A stretch of DNA of 64,000 nt from the NCBI GenBank assembly GCA_963585895.1, contig CAUZXS010002447.1:2501-66500 (forward strand). Direction: 5' to 3'. Positions within the stretch are counted from its first letter, which is position 1; every line of letters begins with the position of its first letter. The notes beneath the pieces are model-generated. The model was given only the letters and a program-made list of their open reading frames with translations. It had not been told where the DNA came from and did no database searches. This stretch comes from Sepioteuthis lessoniana. Taxonomy: Eukaryota; Mollusca; Cephalopoda; Myopsida; Loliginidae. The position numbers were made by a program, and so were the translations under genes. Shown piece by piece: positions 9,560-19,051 of this stretch.

Positions 9560-11085
9560 GACAAAACAAGATCAAAAGCAGGCCTGGTTAACCAATATCA
9601 ACAAGGGCAGAGGACATTTTTTTCAGTGTCACCAGCTCCAAACATCACGGCGTAATTGAAGCAATATCATGAAAAAAAATGTGTCAACATCTACTTTTCG
9701 AGATAACTCTGTGAAGATGGCCAATGTGACAGAATTGCTTTCAAGAAACCACTCTTGAGGAAGCAAATCAATGTCAAAAGGCTCCAGTGGGCCAAAGCAC
9801 ACAATGACTGGACATCAGAATGTTATATAGTCATCTACAGCATCATAACAACACAATAATAATTACAGACGCAGGAAGACTTCTTTAACAAAATATATAC
9901 CTCTCACTTTATTGCAAGGGTTCGAAAAGGTTATTCAAGGTTTGCGTGTGAGAGGGAGTTGGAGACCGAACAGAAACTGCAATATATTGACCCCACTCTT
10001 ATGGCCGTCAGCGTTGTGTCTTTCTCGTTCTCCAGCACTGCTCAACCGGAGGCCCTGGGGCCCAGCTCTCTACTTGATGATGGCTTTCCTTACTGCATCT
10101 TATCAGCAACTTCTCTGCACCCCAACTCAATCGGGGGCCCCGAGTCCCTTCGGCCTGGCCTGGCTTTCCCTACTACATCTCGTCTATAACTCCGTCCGAT
10201 CTCTAACTGGAACTTCTGTCTTGACTGAATTATATAATAGTCCAACTCCCACTCAGACGCCTACTCGATTTTTGGAATCGCATGTTTGATCGTCATTAAG
10301 CGGAAATAACTGTCATGCAGTTCACAGGACACTCTCTTCCGGTGCATCAGTCTATGAGTGTACCATGGGAATTTTTTTACCTCGTCCCATTTCATCAGAC
10401 AATTTCCGCCCACGCGATTTCCTCTCATAACTGCCATTAAAATGTGTCACTTCCTTCCGGTGCATCACCTTGGAATTGCATTTTTGGCTGGGTCGAAGGT
10501 CAAAATACAACAAGAATAGTGGAATAAAGTCTTTTGGACTGACGAATCAAAGTTCGAATTTTCGGGCGAAAATAGGAGGGTAAATATGCAGCGAAGTGTT
10601 TGTGAAAGAACCACAAACCTCTGGATCACACTAACCGTAAAGTATAGAAAAAAATCTGTTTTGGTGTAGAAAGTCCTTTGTCAATTGCTAAGCCGGGGAT
10701 TAGCACCTGATGAAGAGCAAATTGAATTGAACTGGCATACTGCAGAATCACACGATCCTATGGGAAACGCGGCTGGTGGGTCAAGGATTTGTATTCCCAA
10801 ATGACCCAAAGTATATTAATAAACTCGGCTAGAGATACATTAAAAGTTAGGAGACGCAGCATTTCCTTCAACTGATGTCTTGGATAGCAGAGTTGAAGTC
10901 GTATGGGACTAACTTAAACGAAAAGTCAGATCTAAACCAGCGTCAAGTACAGCTCACCTCTGGTAGCGCTTGAGAGAAAACTGGACAAAACTATCATCAG
11001 TCTACCTTCAGATTTTGCTGGAAAGGATACCGAGAATATGTGAAGAAGTATAAGTGACCAAAGAGGGTCATGTTGATGATTGAAA
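9560..11085 (+). pseudogene. Tc1-type transposase remnant
   Basis: Before the LTR, readable pieces include RKQINVKRLQWAKAHNDWTS. Directly after it come WNKVFWTDESKFEFSGENRR, the standard Tc1 block carrying the first catalytic Asp in TDESKF. Further on, VEVVWD-LKRKVRSKPASS and SSVYLQILLERIPRICEEV match the C-terminal region. The middle, including the second Asp, is deleted or scrambled, and several stops and frameshifts are present. The frame continues across the LTR insertion point once the insert is ignored. Confidence 0.8.
9821..10512 (-). mobile_element. LTR-D solo LTR (692 bp) with AGAA duplication
   Basis: On plus it starts TGTTATATAGTC and ends AAAATACAACA. AGAA lies on both sides (9817-9820 and 10513-10516). 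Removing the LTR and one AGAA restores the transposase reading ...DWTSE then WNKVFW across the site. Minus-sense landmarks are a start like the other copies (near 10480), ACCGGAAGGAAGTGACAC, a TATA-like TTATATAA near 10235, and a polyadenylation signal in CTCTCACTTTATT near 9903. Frames at 9912-10289 belong to the LTR and are not genes. Confidence 0.92.
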
Positions 11086-11324
11086 GTTTAAGAAGTTTTG
11101 GGGGGTGTTTTTTTGTTTAATTTGTATTTAATGTGGCTGAAACAGACTTGCATTTAATATAATAAATAAAACCATTGAGGTTCTTAACTTGTTTCATTAA
11201 AAACAATGATTTTATGATGAGGAATCAAAATTTTTTAGGTTTGCCAAATATTTTGACTCCCATCGATCTTGACGTCTGGAAGTAAGAACTACCGACACGG
11301 ATAATTTTTTTAAAATAGTGAAGT

Positions 11325-11700
11325 CTTATAAAAATAGCAAGTCAGTTTTTGAATGATCTCATGACAGGAGATTTGTGTTTCAGTGTGCCAGAGATTTTCC
11401 CTAGTGTTGAGTTGAGTTTTACTGCTTCTATACCTGTTGTAGCCGGGCAATTGGCCTAATGAGTTGAGTGTGTACCAATGGTCCAGGAGACCGGTTTTCA
11501 ACCCCAGATCGAGGCATTCAAAAGACTCTAAAAATGGTACTTGATGCCACCTTGCTTAACACTTAGCATTATAAGGTAAGGATCAAGTGGAGCAATCCAG
11601 GGAAAGGAGTAGCACCCTCCCCAACACCCCATTGTCGTAGCAATTGAATAGGGAGCTTTCGGGTCATCCTCGACTAAGGTAGCCAAGTTTACTTATTTAT
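11325..11700 (+). mobile_element. SINE-B with ~120-bp 5' extension
   Basis: The tRNA-like head (GGCCTAATGAGTTGAGTG, B-box-like TTTTCAACCCC) starts near 11453, followed by the SINE-B body to about 11700. Upstream, 11330-11450 (AGTCAGTTTTTGAATG, TCATGACAGGAG, TTTCAGTGTGCCAG) matches 18045-18150 in reverse, in the same relation to the other SINE-B copy. Two copies sharing the extension suggest a longer, possibly dimeric unit of ~375 bp. Confidence 0.75.
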
Positions 11701-12805
11701 ACCGGTTGTCTTACCAAAGATAAAGGGACCAGTCAAATTTCACGTTGCTGAAGGTGTCGAGAAACGGTAGATTTATTCTTTTCTCAATAGTATTAACATA
11801 ATATGAAATGCTAACAGCCTTATCTTGGATTTGAACTCTTATCGTCGACTTCACTTTGCACGATGATGCAAATATCATCTTGAAGAAGAGGAACAAATAA
11901 AAAATAAGACTATGAAATTTTTTGACTTTAACCCGTCGAAAAATAATCAACTCTTTCCCTAAAAAAAGAATGAATCAAAGGTGGATTAATTATATTTCTT
12001 TGTTGTCGCCGATGTTATTTGAAAATTCTAATAAAAGTATTTCTTTTATTAAGATTACGTAAATAATTACAAAAAATTAATTAAAATAAGAATAGTTTGA
12101 ACAACTGCGATGTTTTTCTTTTATATTTGTTTTAAAATTTCCAAAAATTTCATTTAAAAAAACTCTGATACAAAACAAAAACGTCACCAAAAAAAAATGG
12201 CGTCTTTTACAAACAACATCGAAAAAAAAGGCGGGAATGTCGAGTGAATACAATGATGTTTTGATCTGAACCTAAACAATGTTATTAAAATTGGAAAGAA
12301 AAAAAAAAAGATCGAGGATTCAAAGATAAAAACAACAACAAACAAACGCAAAACAAATAAACAAAGAAACAAACAAAAATAAAACTAACAATTACAAAAG
12401 GAAAATTGGGAAGAAAAAAAAATCCAAATGTTCGAATAAATAACAAGGACGACAACTGCGACAATAATGAAGATAATAACAAACTGTATTAATTAGATTA
12501 GGCGCGAAAGATTGTTAAATGATGGCGTCGTTAAAGCATTGTATGATAACAGCGTTTTGGTTAGAGCCTCGATCTGGTGGTTACCAGAGGGCTAGAACGA
12601 GAAACTCCTGATTTGATTTCACAGAATAGGGGAGGAAAAGAGACAAGAATATTGTATAAATTCCAGGCCAATGAAAATTCTGTCCATCCAGGTTATCTAT
12701 TGTAAGATTCTTATAGCGAATTTTGAAAATAGAATTTTCTAGAATAAATCATTTGGAATATAAAAATTATTTCACTGATAAGCAAGTATGCATAGAAGGC
12801 TATTT
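11701..12805. other. Unassigned AT-rich region
   Basis: It is A/T-rich sequence with poly-A tracts and no array or element recognised. A minus-strand frame at 12285-12482 is low-complexity. AGCCTCGATCTGGTGG near 12565 with a nearby TTGATTTCACAG might be a very decayed tRNA-like head. Confidence 0.4.
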
Positions 12806-12814
12806 TGGACTTCG

Positions 12815-13619
12815 TTTGGTTTGGTTTGGTTTTATGGCATATCAACCTTTGTAGGTTATTTAATACCAAATCCATTTCTATCTAAATAATCAGTTCTATT
12901 TAAAACAATTCAATTCAGCATGAGTACACAGTTTGTCAAAAAGCATTTCTATTTTAAACTATTCAGTTTATTCAAACAGTTATATATAACAATTTAGTTT
13001 AGTGTAAGTACTGTTTCAATATCAAAAACAGTTCAATTTCAAATGATTCAGTTTAGCATTAGCACGTAGTTTAAATGTAAGCTCAGTATAATTGTGAAAA
13101 ACATTTCTATTTCGAGCTATTCATTTTAGTCAAGCAGTTCTACTTCAGCTAATTCAGTTTAGTATGAGTACAGATTTTGTTTACACACCGTCAAATGCCA
13201 AAACAGTTCTATGATAAACAATTCAGTCTAGTCTGAATACAGTTTTCATGTCAAAAAACAGTTCTATTTCAAATAACTCGGTTTAGCATAAGCACGCAGT
13301 TTAAATGTAAGTACGGTTTAATTGTCAAAAAATTTCTATTTCAAGCAATTCAGTTTAATCTAACAATTCAGTTTAGCATAAGTATGCTGTTCTATTTAAC
13401 CCATAGATAGGACCCTATCAGGTGCTACCATTCCGGGCCAGAGTGGACCTGGGAGCAATGGCAATGAAGGGGTGCTCCGTATTCCCCAACGCCCCAGCAT
13501 TACTGGGACCTCACCATCAGACTATTTAGTGTCATATCCAAGACACTCATTGGTGGGGGGGTCTTACCCCTCTGAAAAGGTGCAGTTAGTATATTTTACA
13601 GCCCCAGCTGACTGGGTAA
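12815..13619 (-). mobile_element. Retroposon-C, complete copy (805 bp) with 9-bp TSD
   Basis: TGGACTTCG flanks both sides (12806-12814 and 13620-13628). In minus sense the order is a ~230-bp head starting at CCCAGTCAGCTGGGGC and an internal array of about nine ~55-bp units (CAGTTCTATTTCAAA, CAGTTTAGCATAAGTAC in complement). A 3' end follows with a TAAATAACCTACAAAGG / GATATGCC block and a tail of AACCAAACC units. The duplication, the repetitive 3' tail and the 3' end resembling that of SINE-E indicate LINE-type target-primed retroposition. No coding capacity is seen. This is the reference copy for the family. Confidence 0.88.
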
Positions 13620-13689
13620 TGGACTTCGTGTAATGGTTGATCAAGATGTATCGAGAAATAGAAGGTTGGATTGAGGAAAACGGAAACGG

Positions 13690-14515
13690 TTAATGAAGTA
13701 AGCGTTTACTTCAATATACGAAGCAATCAAGACTGAACCTGTGTTTACCAAGACAGAAATGAACGTTAATTCTCTTTAAAATAAGAGATGAATTCAAAAG
13801 ATATCGAGGCAAAAGCTGAATTTACCAAGATAGAAATCAACAAGGAATGAGACTTTTATCATTAAAAAACAAGCTGTGTTCGAAAAGTATCAAAATTGAA
13901 GCTGTATTTACCAAGACAGAAATGAACCAGGAATAAGACATTAATTTTCTTCAAATACGAGCTGAGCTCAAAAATGTATCGAGGCGAAGCTGTATTTACC
14001 AAGACCAAATTGAACAAGAAATGGGACATTCATTTTCTCTAAATACCAGCTTTGTTTAAAAAAAAGTATCAAGACTGAAGCTGTATTCCCCCCAAAACAA
14101 AAATGTACCAGGAATAAGACATTAATTTTTTCCAAATACGAGCTGTGTTCAAAAATGTATCGAGGCTGAAGCTGAATTTACCAAGACAGAAATGAACAAT
14201 GAATGAGTCATTCATTTTCTCCAAATACGAGCTGTGTTCGAAAAAGTATCCAGACTGAAGATGTATTTACCAAAAAAAAAAACAAAAAAACAAAAACCAA
14301 AAAACAAAAAACAAAAAAACAAAAACAAAAAAACAATGAACAAGAAATGAGGCTAATTTTCTCCAAATACAAGTGGTGTTCAAAAAAGTATCGAGACTGA
14401 AGCTATATTTACCAAGATAGAATTGAAGGAGGAATGAAACGTTAATTCTCTTTAAGATACGAGTTGCGTATCAACACTGAAGCTGTATTTATTAAGACAG
14501 AAAATAATAAGCATT
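13690..14515. repeat. ~88-bp tandem satellite, about nine units
   Basis: The phrase AAGCTGTATTTACCAAGACA recurs near 13735, 13814, 13899, 13986, 14077, 14167, 14257, 14398 and 14478. Each is followed by GACATTAATTTTC-type and AAATACGAGCTGTGTTC-type blocks and GTATCGAGACTG. Units differ by point changes, and one is expanded by an AAACAAAA run (14270-14335). The array is not found elsewhere in this window. The plus frame at 14203-14400 crosses it and is not a gene. Confidence 0.92.
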
Positions 14516-15069
14516 TGGAGATCATTTCAAGTGCACCAATTAATAATGGTATCCCACTCACTCTCATTTTCTACAGCTCTTTTTAGTTCTCTGGCAAGGT
14601 CTAAGTATCTCTTTGTCTTTTGACATAATTATAATTTTATTCTAATTTAGGTATCCTGTAACGGTTAAACCCTGAAGATTGCATGAGTTTAGTATTATTT
14701 TTCAGACGCATATATCTCTCATTATTCCACACAACTGCGTGGCGAGGATAGGGGACGTAATGTCGAAACTTAAGCTCTATTAGACGACTGTCATCAATTT
14801 ACAAGAAGATTTCTATATTAAATCCCCAATTTTCGGTAAGTTCGTAGTCAATGAGTACATATTGCTGGGGGTTATAGACGGCAAATAATAAAATAAAACA
14901 ACTTGTATAATAGAGTGTAAATCATAAACAATTCAATATATCTAAAATAAATGAATAAATAGATTTTAAAAATTAAATGAAATTATTCTAAAGTGAAATA
15001 AATAAATAAATAAATAAACTTATCTTCTTTTTCCTTTGTGTAGACTCTGTTTTTTTGACGTTTTTTCAT
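14516..15069. other. Unassigned sequence
   Basis: It has no array, SINE head or coding domain. A TAAA-type run (14996-15018) lies at its right end, next to the mariner terminus. Confidence 0.4.
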
Positions 15070-15084
15070 AACATTAGATTTTAT

Positions 15085-15715
15085 GTCAAACCTAACATAC
15101 AAGACTTTTTTCGTATGGGCACTTTTATTGATAGTACACACATGAAACTCTAGTTCCCTTCGAAGTAATCTCCTCCGGCTGCAATGCACTTGTTATACCA
15201 TTCCAACAACTTCTGCAAGGCCCCATGGAAGTCCTCTTGTGTGAGCATGTCAATGACCTTCATCACAGCCTCTTTCATCTCCTCAATTGTCTCATAACGA
15301 CAGCCTCTAAGTTTTTCCTTGAGCTTAGGGAATAACCAAAAGTCACAGGGAGCAAGGTCTGGAATATAGGGATGGTGAAGAACTGTCCTGATGCTCATCT
15401 GGGTCAAATAGTCTGTGACATGGAGGGAGTTGTGGACTGGTACATTGTCCAGGTGAAAATGCCACTGACCCGATTTGAAGAGTGCTGGCCTCTTCCGGTG
15501 GAATCTCTTCCTGAACTCCCTTAAAACCTCAGCATAGTAACCCTAAGCCTAACCCTAAGCATTTGGTCAATCAACTTTGGTGTATTGACTTCCTTACTCC
15601 TCCCACGCCTCTCATCATCTCTCACAGACTCCCTGCCTTCCTTGAATCTCTTATGCTACTCAAAAACGGATGCTCGATTCATGCAAGATGTTCCAAAAGC
15701 AGTCTGAAAATATTT
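15085..15715 (-). mobile_element. Mariner deletion derivative
   Basis: In minus sense it runs from the HTH-linker region (AGCATCCGTTTTTGAGT, near 15690) to the 3' terminus GTGCCCATACGAAAAAAGTC near 15100. The terminus matches the 27.1 and 52.4 kb copies. It lacks the 5' inverted repeat and the first part of the gene. It shares with those copies an internal deletion whose junction contains AACCCTAAGCCTAACCCTAA (15538-15557 on plus). Confidence 0.85.
15150..15540 (-). pseudogene. Mariner transposase C-terminal half
   Basis: The frame from 15407 to 15150 reads IRTVLHHPYIPDLAPCDFWL, FPKLKEKLRGCRYETIEEMK and WYNKCIAAGGDYFEG. Upstream in the same sense comes REFRKRFHRKRPALFKSG, QWHFHLDNVPVHNSLHV. 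The second (HLDN) and third (CDFWLF) catalytic Asp of the mariner DD34D triad are present. The first, and the region around it, are deleted. It could not encode an active enzyme. Confidence 0.85.
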
Positions 15716-15904
15716 GAAAATGTTGGATTTCCCAAAGAAACTAGACAAAACCTCCCGTTTATTGAGAAATACGCAACGACAAGTCAGTTTTCATATGTAT
15801 AGATCATTTGGAATCATCCATGTTAAATGTCATGTAAGAACGTATTTGGTATTTGTTTTTTCCAAAAAAAACAGTATGAAAGTAAATATGGATAAAATCC
15901 GGCA

Positions 15905-16238
15905 GTATGAAGGTAGAAGAAAAAACATAATCCAAATAGGTGAATATATTATGATGTAAAGTCGACGTTAACGTTTCGGTTTCAGTAATCATCATCAAGA
16001 CTTGGATATCAAAATCGTTCAGATAGCGATGGTTAGCGTTCTTATGACTTTTGAATTATGGACGCTATGTGCACGTTTGTGTATCTTTTCATAGTATATT
16101 TCTCATTTGCTCCAGTCATCTCAGCAAGCATCCATCACTATGTGAACTATTGGTGATGGTTCCTGAAACCAAAACGTTAAGGTCGACTTTACATCATAAT
16201 ACATTCACCTATCTGGATTATGTTTTATCCGCTACCTT

Positions 16239-16250
<12 letters not shown>
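15905..16250. mobile_element. MITE-like long hairpin with ~93-bp arms
   Basis: The left arm (about 15900-15995) contains TATGAAGGTAG, ACATAATCCAAATAGGTG, GATGTAAAGTCGACGTTAAC and GTTTCGGTTTCAG. The right arm (about 16157-16250) is its reverse complement with few differences. The loop is ~160 bp. There is no coding sequence. It is either a terminal-inverted-repeat element or two facing copies of one repeat tail. A TA/TG microsatellite starts at the end of the right arm. Confidence 0.8.
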
Positions 16251-16295
<45 letters not shown>

Positions 16296-16327
16296 CTATA
16301 TGTGTGAGCGTATGTTTCTGTGTGTGT
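16242..16327. repeat. Compound TA-TG microsatellite
   Basis: A TA run (16242-16268) passes directly into a TG run (16269-16295) and a degraded TG tract. Confidence 0.96.
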
Positions 16328-16329
16328 AA

Positions 16330-16770
16330 AGCGTTGTCTCAATGTTCCAGTTCAACTTGATGTAATCGTCTCGTCATATCATTCAAATTAACATCAGTGA
16401 ATTAACGATTCATTATTAAAATGATGTACACTAACTTAACCCGCGAATTTATCAGAGAGTCTTTTTTCCTTCGGTGAAGTGACGTATCATCAAGAGAGTT
16501 AAATCTAATCATATATCGTTGAACTCACACTTGTTGCAGGAACTCTGTGGAAAAAAAAACCCAAAACAAAAGATATACAAAGAAGCGGAATCCTGGTCTG
16601 TCATTTCTACCATATGACCGAAAACTAACAATACTGTATTGTGCAATTATACTGTGGTACTCTCAGATATTGATCATGATGCTTTGCCCCCAAAACGATG
16701 ATAGACACAAAAGACATCATTTGAATAAGTTGCTGCAAGCCGCCAATTTGTCAATTTTTTTTTCAAATAT
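16330..16770. other. Unassigned sequence
   Basis: There are no repeats or domains that I recognise. The plus frame 16547-16852 runs from unique sequence into the inverted termini of the next element and has no recognisable domain. Confidence 0.35.
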
Positions 16771-17492
16771 ACTATACCTTTTCCAGTTCAAAATGGGAAT
16801 AGTTCAGTTCAAAATGGGAATAGTTCAGTTCAAAATGGAAAAATTATTATAAGTATAAATATAAAAAAGCTGCAAAGAGACAATATGGGGGTCCAGTTGT
16901 GATGGTTGTTGACAATGCCTCATGTCATTCAAACATTGAAGAAGTTTTTAGTGAAGAAGAATTTCTAGGATGTGAAGTGCTTAGGTTGGGACCATACTGT
17001 CCAATGTTTAATCCGATTGAACAAGTATGGACTTTAATCAAAGCTTACGTCAAGCAGGAATTGGCTGCTAAAATTGTGAGTATTGTTGCAATGGAGAGAA
17101 GAGATGGCTTGTCAATTACTGAACAAAGGACAAGAGCTTTGATTTCATTAATTGAGGAAGAATTGGGAAGGGTTACACCAGAAGTATGCAATCGTTTCAT
17201 AGCTGGAATTCAATCTAAAATTCCTGCAGCAGTAGCATTAGAAAATGTTGTGTTCTAATAAATGACTTGATTAATTTTTTTTTATATCATAAAATGTTAA
17301 CAATTTTATTGCTAAAATAATTTATAAAATATTTTTTATATTTATACTTATAATAATTTTTCCATTTTGAACTGAACTATTCCCATTTTGAACTGAACTA
17401 TTCCCATTTTGAAACGAACTATTCCCATTTTGAACTGAACTATTCCCATTTTGAACTGAACTATTCCCATTTTGACCTGGAAAAAGTATAGA
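16771..17492 (+). mobile_element. Deleted DDE transposon whose termini hold tandem 21-bp units
   Basis: The ends are inverted repeats: TATACCTTTTCCAG on the left, and the complement of CTGGAAAAAGTATA on the right. Inside each terminus sits a tandem array of a 21-bp unit containing AAAATGGGAATAGTT, with about three units on the left (16784-16850) and six on the right (17362-17477). Both termini then share TTATTATAAGTATAAATAT before the unique interior. The interior is only ~460 bp and carries the C-terminal part of a transposase, so this is an internally deleted copy. Confidence 0.85.
16899..17258 (+). pseudogene. DDE (Tc1/IS630-type) transposase C-terminal fragment, 119 aa
   Basis: The frame is uninterrupted. 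It opens with VVDNASCHSN (second catalytic Asp at residue 5). After LRLGPYCPMFNPIEQVWTL comes the third acidic residue (Glu 41), with 35 residues between them. A basic C-terminal region and a helical tail ending NVVF follow. The NPIEQVW block is diagnostic of the Tc1/IS630 superfamily. The DNA-binding domain and the first Asp are absent. The open frame without stops suggests the family was active recently or that a full-length partner exists elsewhere. Confidence 0.85.
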
Positions 17493-17788
17493 ATATATTA
17501 GTATATATGCTACACTACCAAAAGAACTTACATGTAGCCCATATTAAGGAGCCGGCTTGGTACGTACGAACCAAAGTCGGGATAACTACTGGAGCCGGTA
17601 GGATGTTTAATAATCCGAAAGCAGCAATAAAGGTAGGACATCTCCCACAAGCATTTAGAATATAGTATTGGACTACTAGAATACACCCGTCAATAATAAC
17701 GGTTAAATTTTATATAAAATATCTTTTTTAAAATCCAAATAAAAAAGTTTTCAGAATCGAAAAAAATAAATGAAAGTAAAAGTTAAGT

Positions 17789-18155
17789 CATCGACCTTAG
17801 TCGAGGGTGACTCGAAGGCTCCCTTTTCAATAGCTACTACACCTAGGTGTAGGGGAGGGCGCTACTCCATTCCTGGGAATGCTCCCCTTTACCCTTGATC
17901 CTCATCTTATGATACTTAGTGCTAAGCAAGGCGGCATCAGATACCATATTTTGAGTCTTTGGTATGACTCCACCTGGGTTTGAAAACTGGTCTCCCGGAC
18001 CATTGGCGAACACTGGACTCATTAGGCCACTGGGCCGGTTTCAGCCGGTATAGAAGTAAAATTCTCAGCTCAACACCAGGGAGAATCCCTGGCACACTGA
18101 AACACAATCCTCCTGTCATGAGACCATTCAAAAACTGACTAGCTGTTTTTATATT
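17789..18155 (-). mobile_element. SINE-B with 5' extension, minus copy
   Basis: In minus sense the head (GGCCTAATGAGTCCAGTG region, near 18025) is followed by the body down to 17789 (GGTCGATGAC end). The same ~120-bp upstream extension as at 11.33 kb is present from 18045 to 18150. Landmarks seen on plus are GGCTCCCTTTTCAATAGC, GAGTCTTTGGTATGACTC and GGTCTCCCGGACCATTGG. Confidence 0.82.
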
Positions 18156-18159
18156 TTTA

Positions 18160-18285
18160 TTTATGCTGAGTTCTAAGCAAGGTGGCATCAGGTACCATTT
18201 TTTGAGTCTCTGGTATGACTCAACCTGGGATTGAACCGTCATCTCCCAAACCATTGGCGAATACTCTACACATTAGGCCAAACAC
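18160..18285 (-). mobile_element. SINE-B head fragment, minus
   Basis: A second, 3'-lacking SINE-B copy directly follows. Landmarks on plus are TTCTAAGCAAGGTGGC, GAGTCTCTGGTATGACTC, GGGATTGAACC (B-box complement) and ACATTAGGCC (A-box complement). Confidence 0.75.
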
Positions 18286-18539
18286 AACTTTCATGTAGCA
18301 AAGTCAGAATTATCAGAAAAATCAAATTGTCTGTGTCGTTAATAAAAGAGGACTCTCTTACTTTCTCTCTCTTTTTCTGTCTTCCTTGTTGCTATCAATG
18401 TAGATTCAAAAGATACATTGCCAAGCAGACGAACTAAAAAACTGGAGAAACCGTTCTTTTGTGACGTCAGCCTGCTTTCCCGACATCTTATTTGCCTTCT
18501 TTTCTTTTTTCTTTCGATGTGGCAAGCCACAAACCACAT

Positions 18540-18626
18540 GATTCGTTCCTTCTTTCTTTCTTTTTCACTTTATTTTTTCTTTCTTATAGGATCACAATGA
18601 AAAGCGTCAGAAATTTTCCCTTTCAT

Positions 18627-18658
<32 letters not shown>

Positions 18659-18690
18659 TTATTTCGTTCTTTCTTTTTCACTTTGTTTTT
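18540..18690. repeat. TTTC-rich low-complexity tracts
   Basis: CTTTC runs at 18549-18565 and 18621-18660 lie within T-rich sequence. Peptides of SFFLSFF type are artefacts. Confidence 0.85.
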
Positions 18691-18817
18691 TCCTTCTTTA
18701 AAGATAACAACAAAAACGTCAGAGATCTCACATCACATTCTTTCTTTTTTCCTTTTTTAAAGAATATTATGAGTAGTGATACAGATATGTACACATAGAA
18801 CGCTACACTTTTGTTTT

Positions 18818-18921
18818 ATATATATATATATATATATAATAATGAAAGAAAAAAGGAAGAATGAAAGAAAAGCAGTGATAAAAGTAGCAAAGAATAAAAA
18901 AAGAGTGAAATAATGTCAAAA

Positions 18922-18972
<51 letters not shown>
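18818..18972. repeat. TA microsatellites around a GAAA-rich stretch
   Basis: TA runs at 18818-18838 and 18925-18971 are separated by ~85 bp of A/G-rich sequence. Confidence 0.93.
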
Positions 18973-18975
<3 letters not shown>

Positions 18976-19051
18976 CATACATAAATACAGACATACAGAC
19001 ATACGAATAGACTGACGAATAGAAAAAAAAATTCTGAAATAAATTGAGAGA

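Larger units (their letters stand above)
9325..11268 (+). mobile_element. Tc1-like DNA transposon fossil, split by a solo LTR
   Basis: The ends match in inverted orientation. The left end reads TTGCAAACCTTAGAATTTTT, and the complement of the right end reads TTGGCAAACCTAAAAAATTT. The right end continues with TTCCTCATCATAAAAT, which the left end also carries. The element abuts a TA run. It contains a dead transposase and is interrupted at 9821-10512 by an LTR-D copy. Without that insert it is about 1.25 kb, shorter than intact Tc1 elements (~1.6 kb), so internal deletions are likely. Confidence 0.8.

Noticed and set aside
9912-10289. 125-aa frame on plus (and 76-aa overlap)
   Set aside because: Entirely inside an LTR-D solo LTR and antisense to it.
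16899-17258. 119-aa DDE frame as a domesticated host gene
   Set aside because: It lies between inverted termini of its own transposon and lacks the DNA-binding domain. No upstream exon or promoter is visible.
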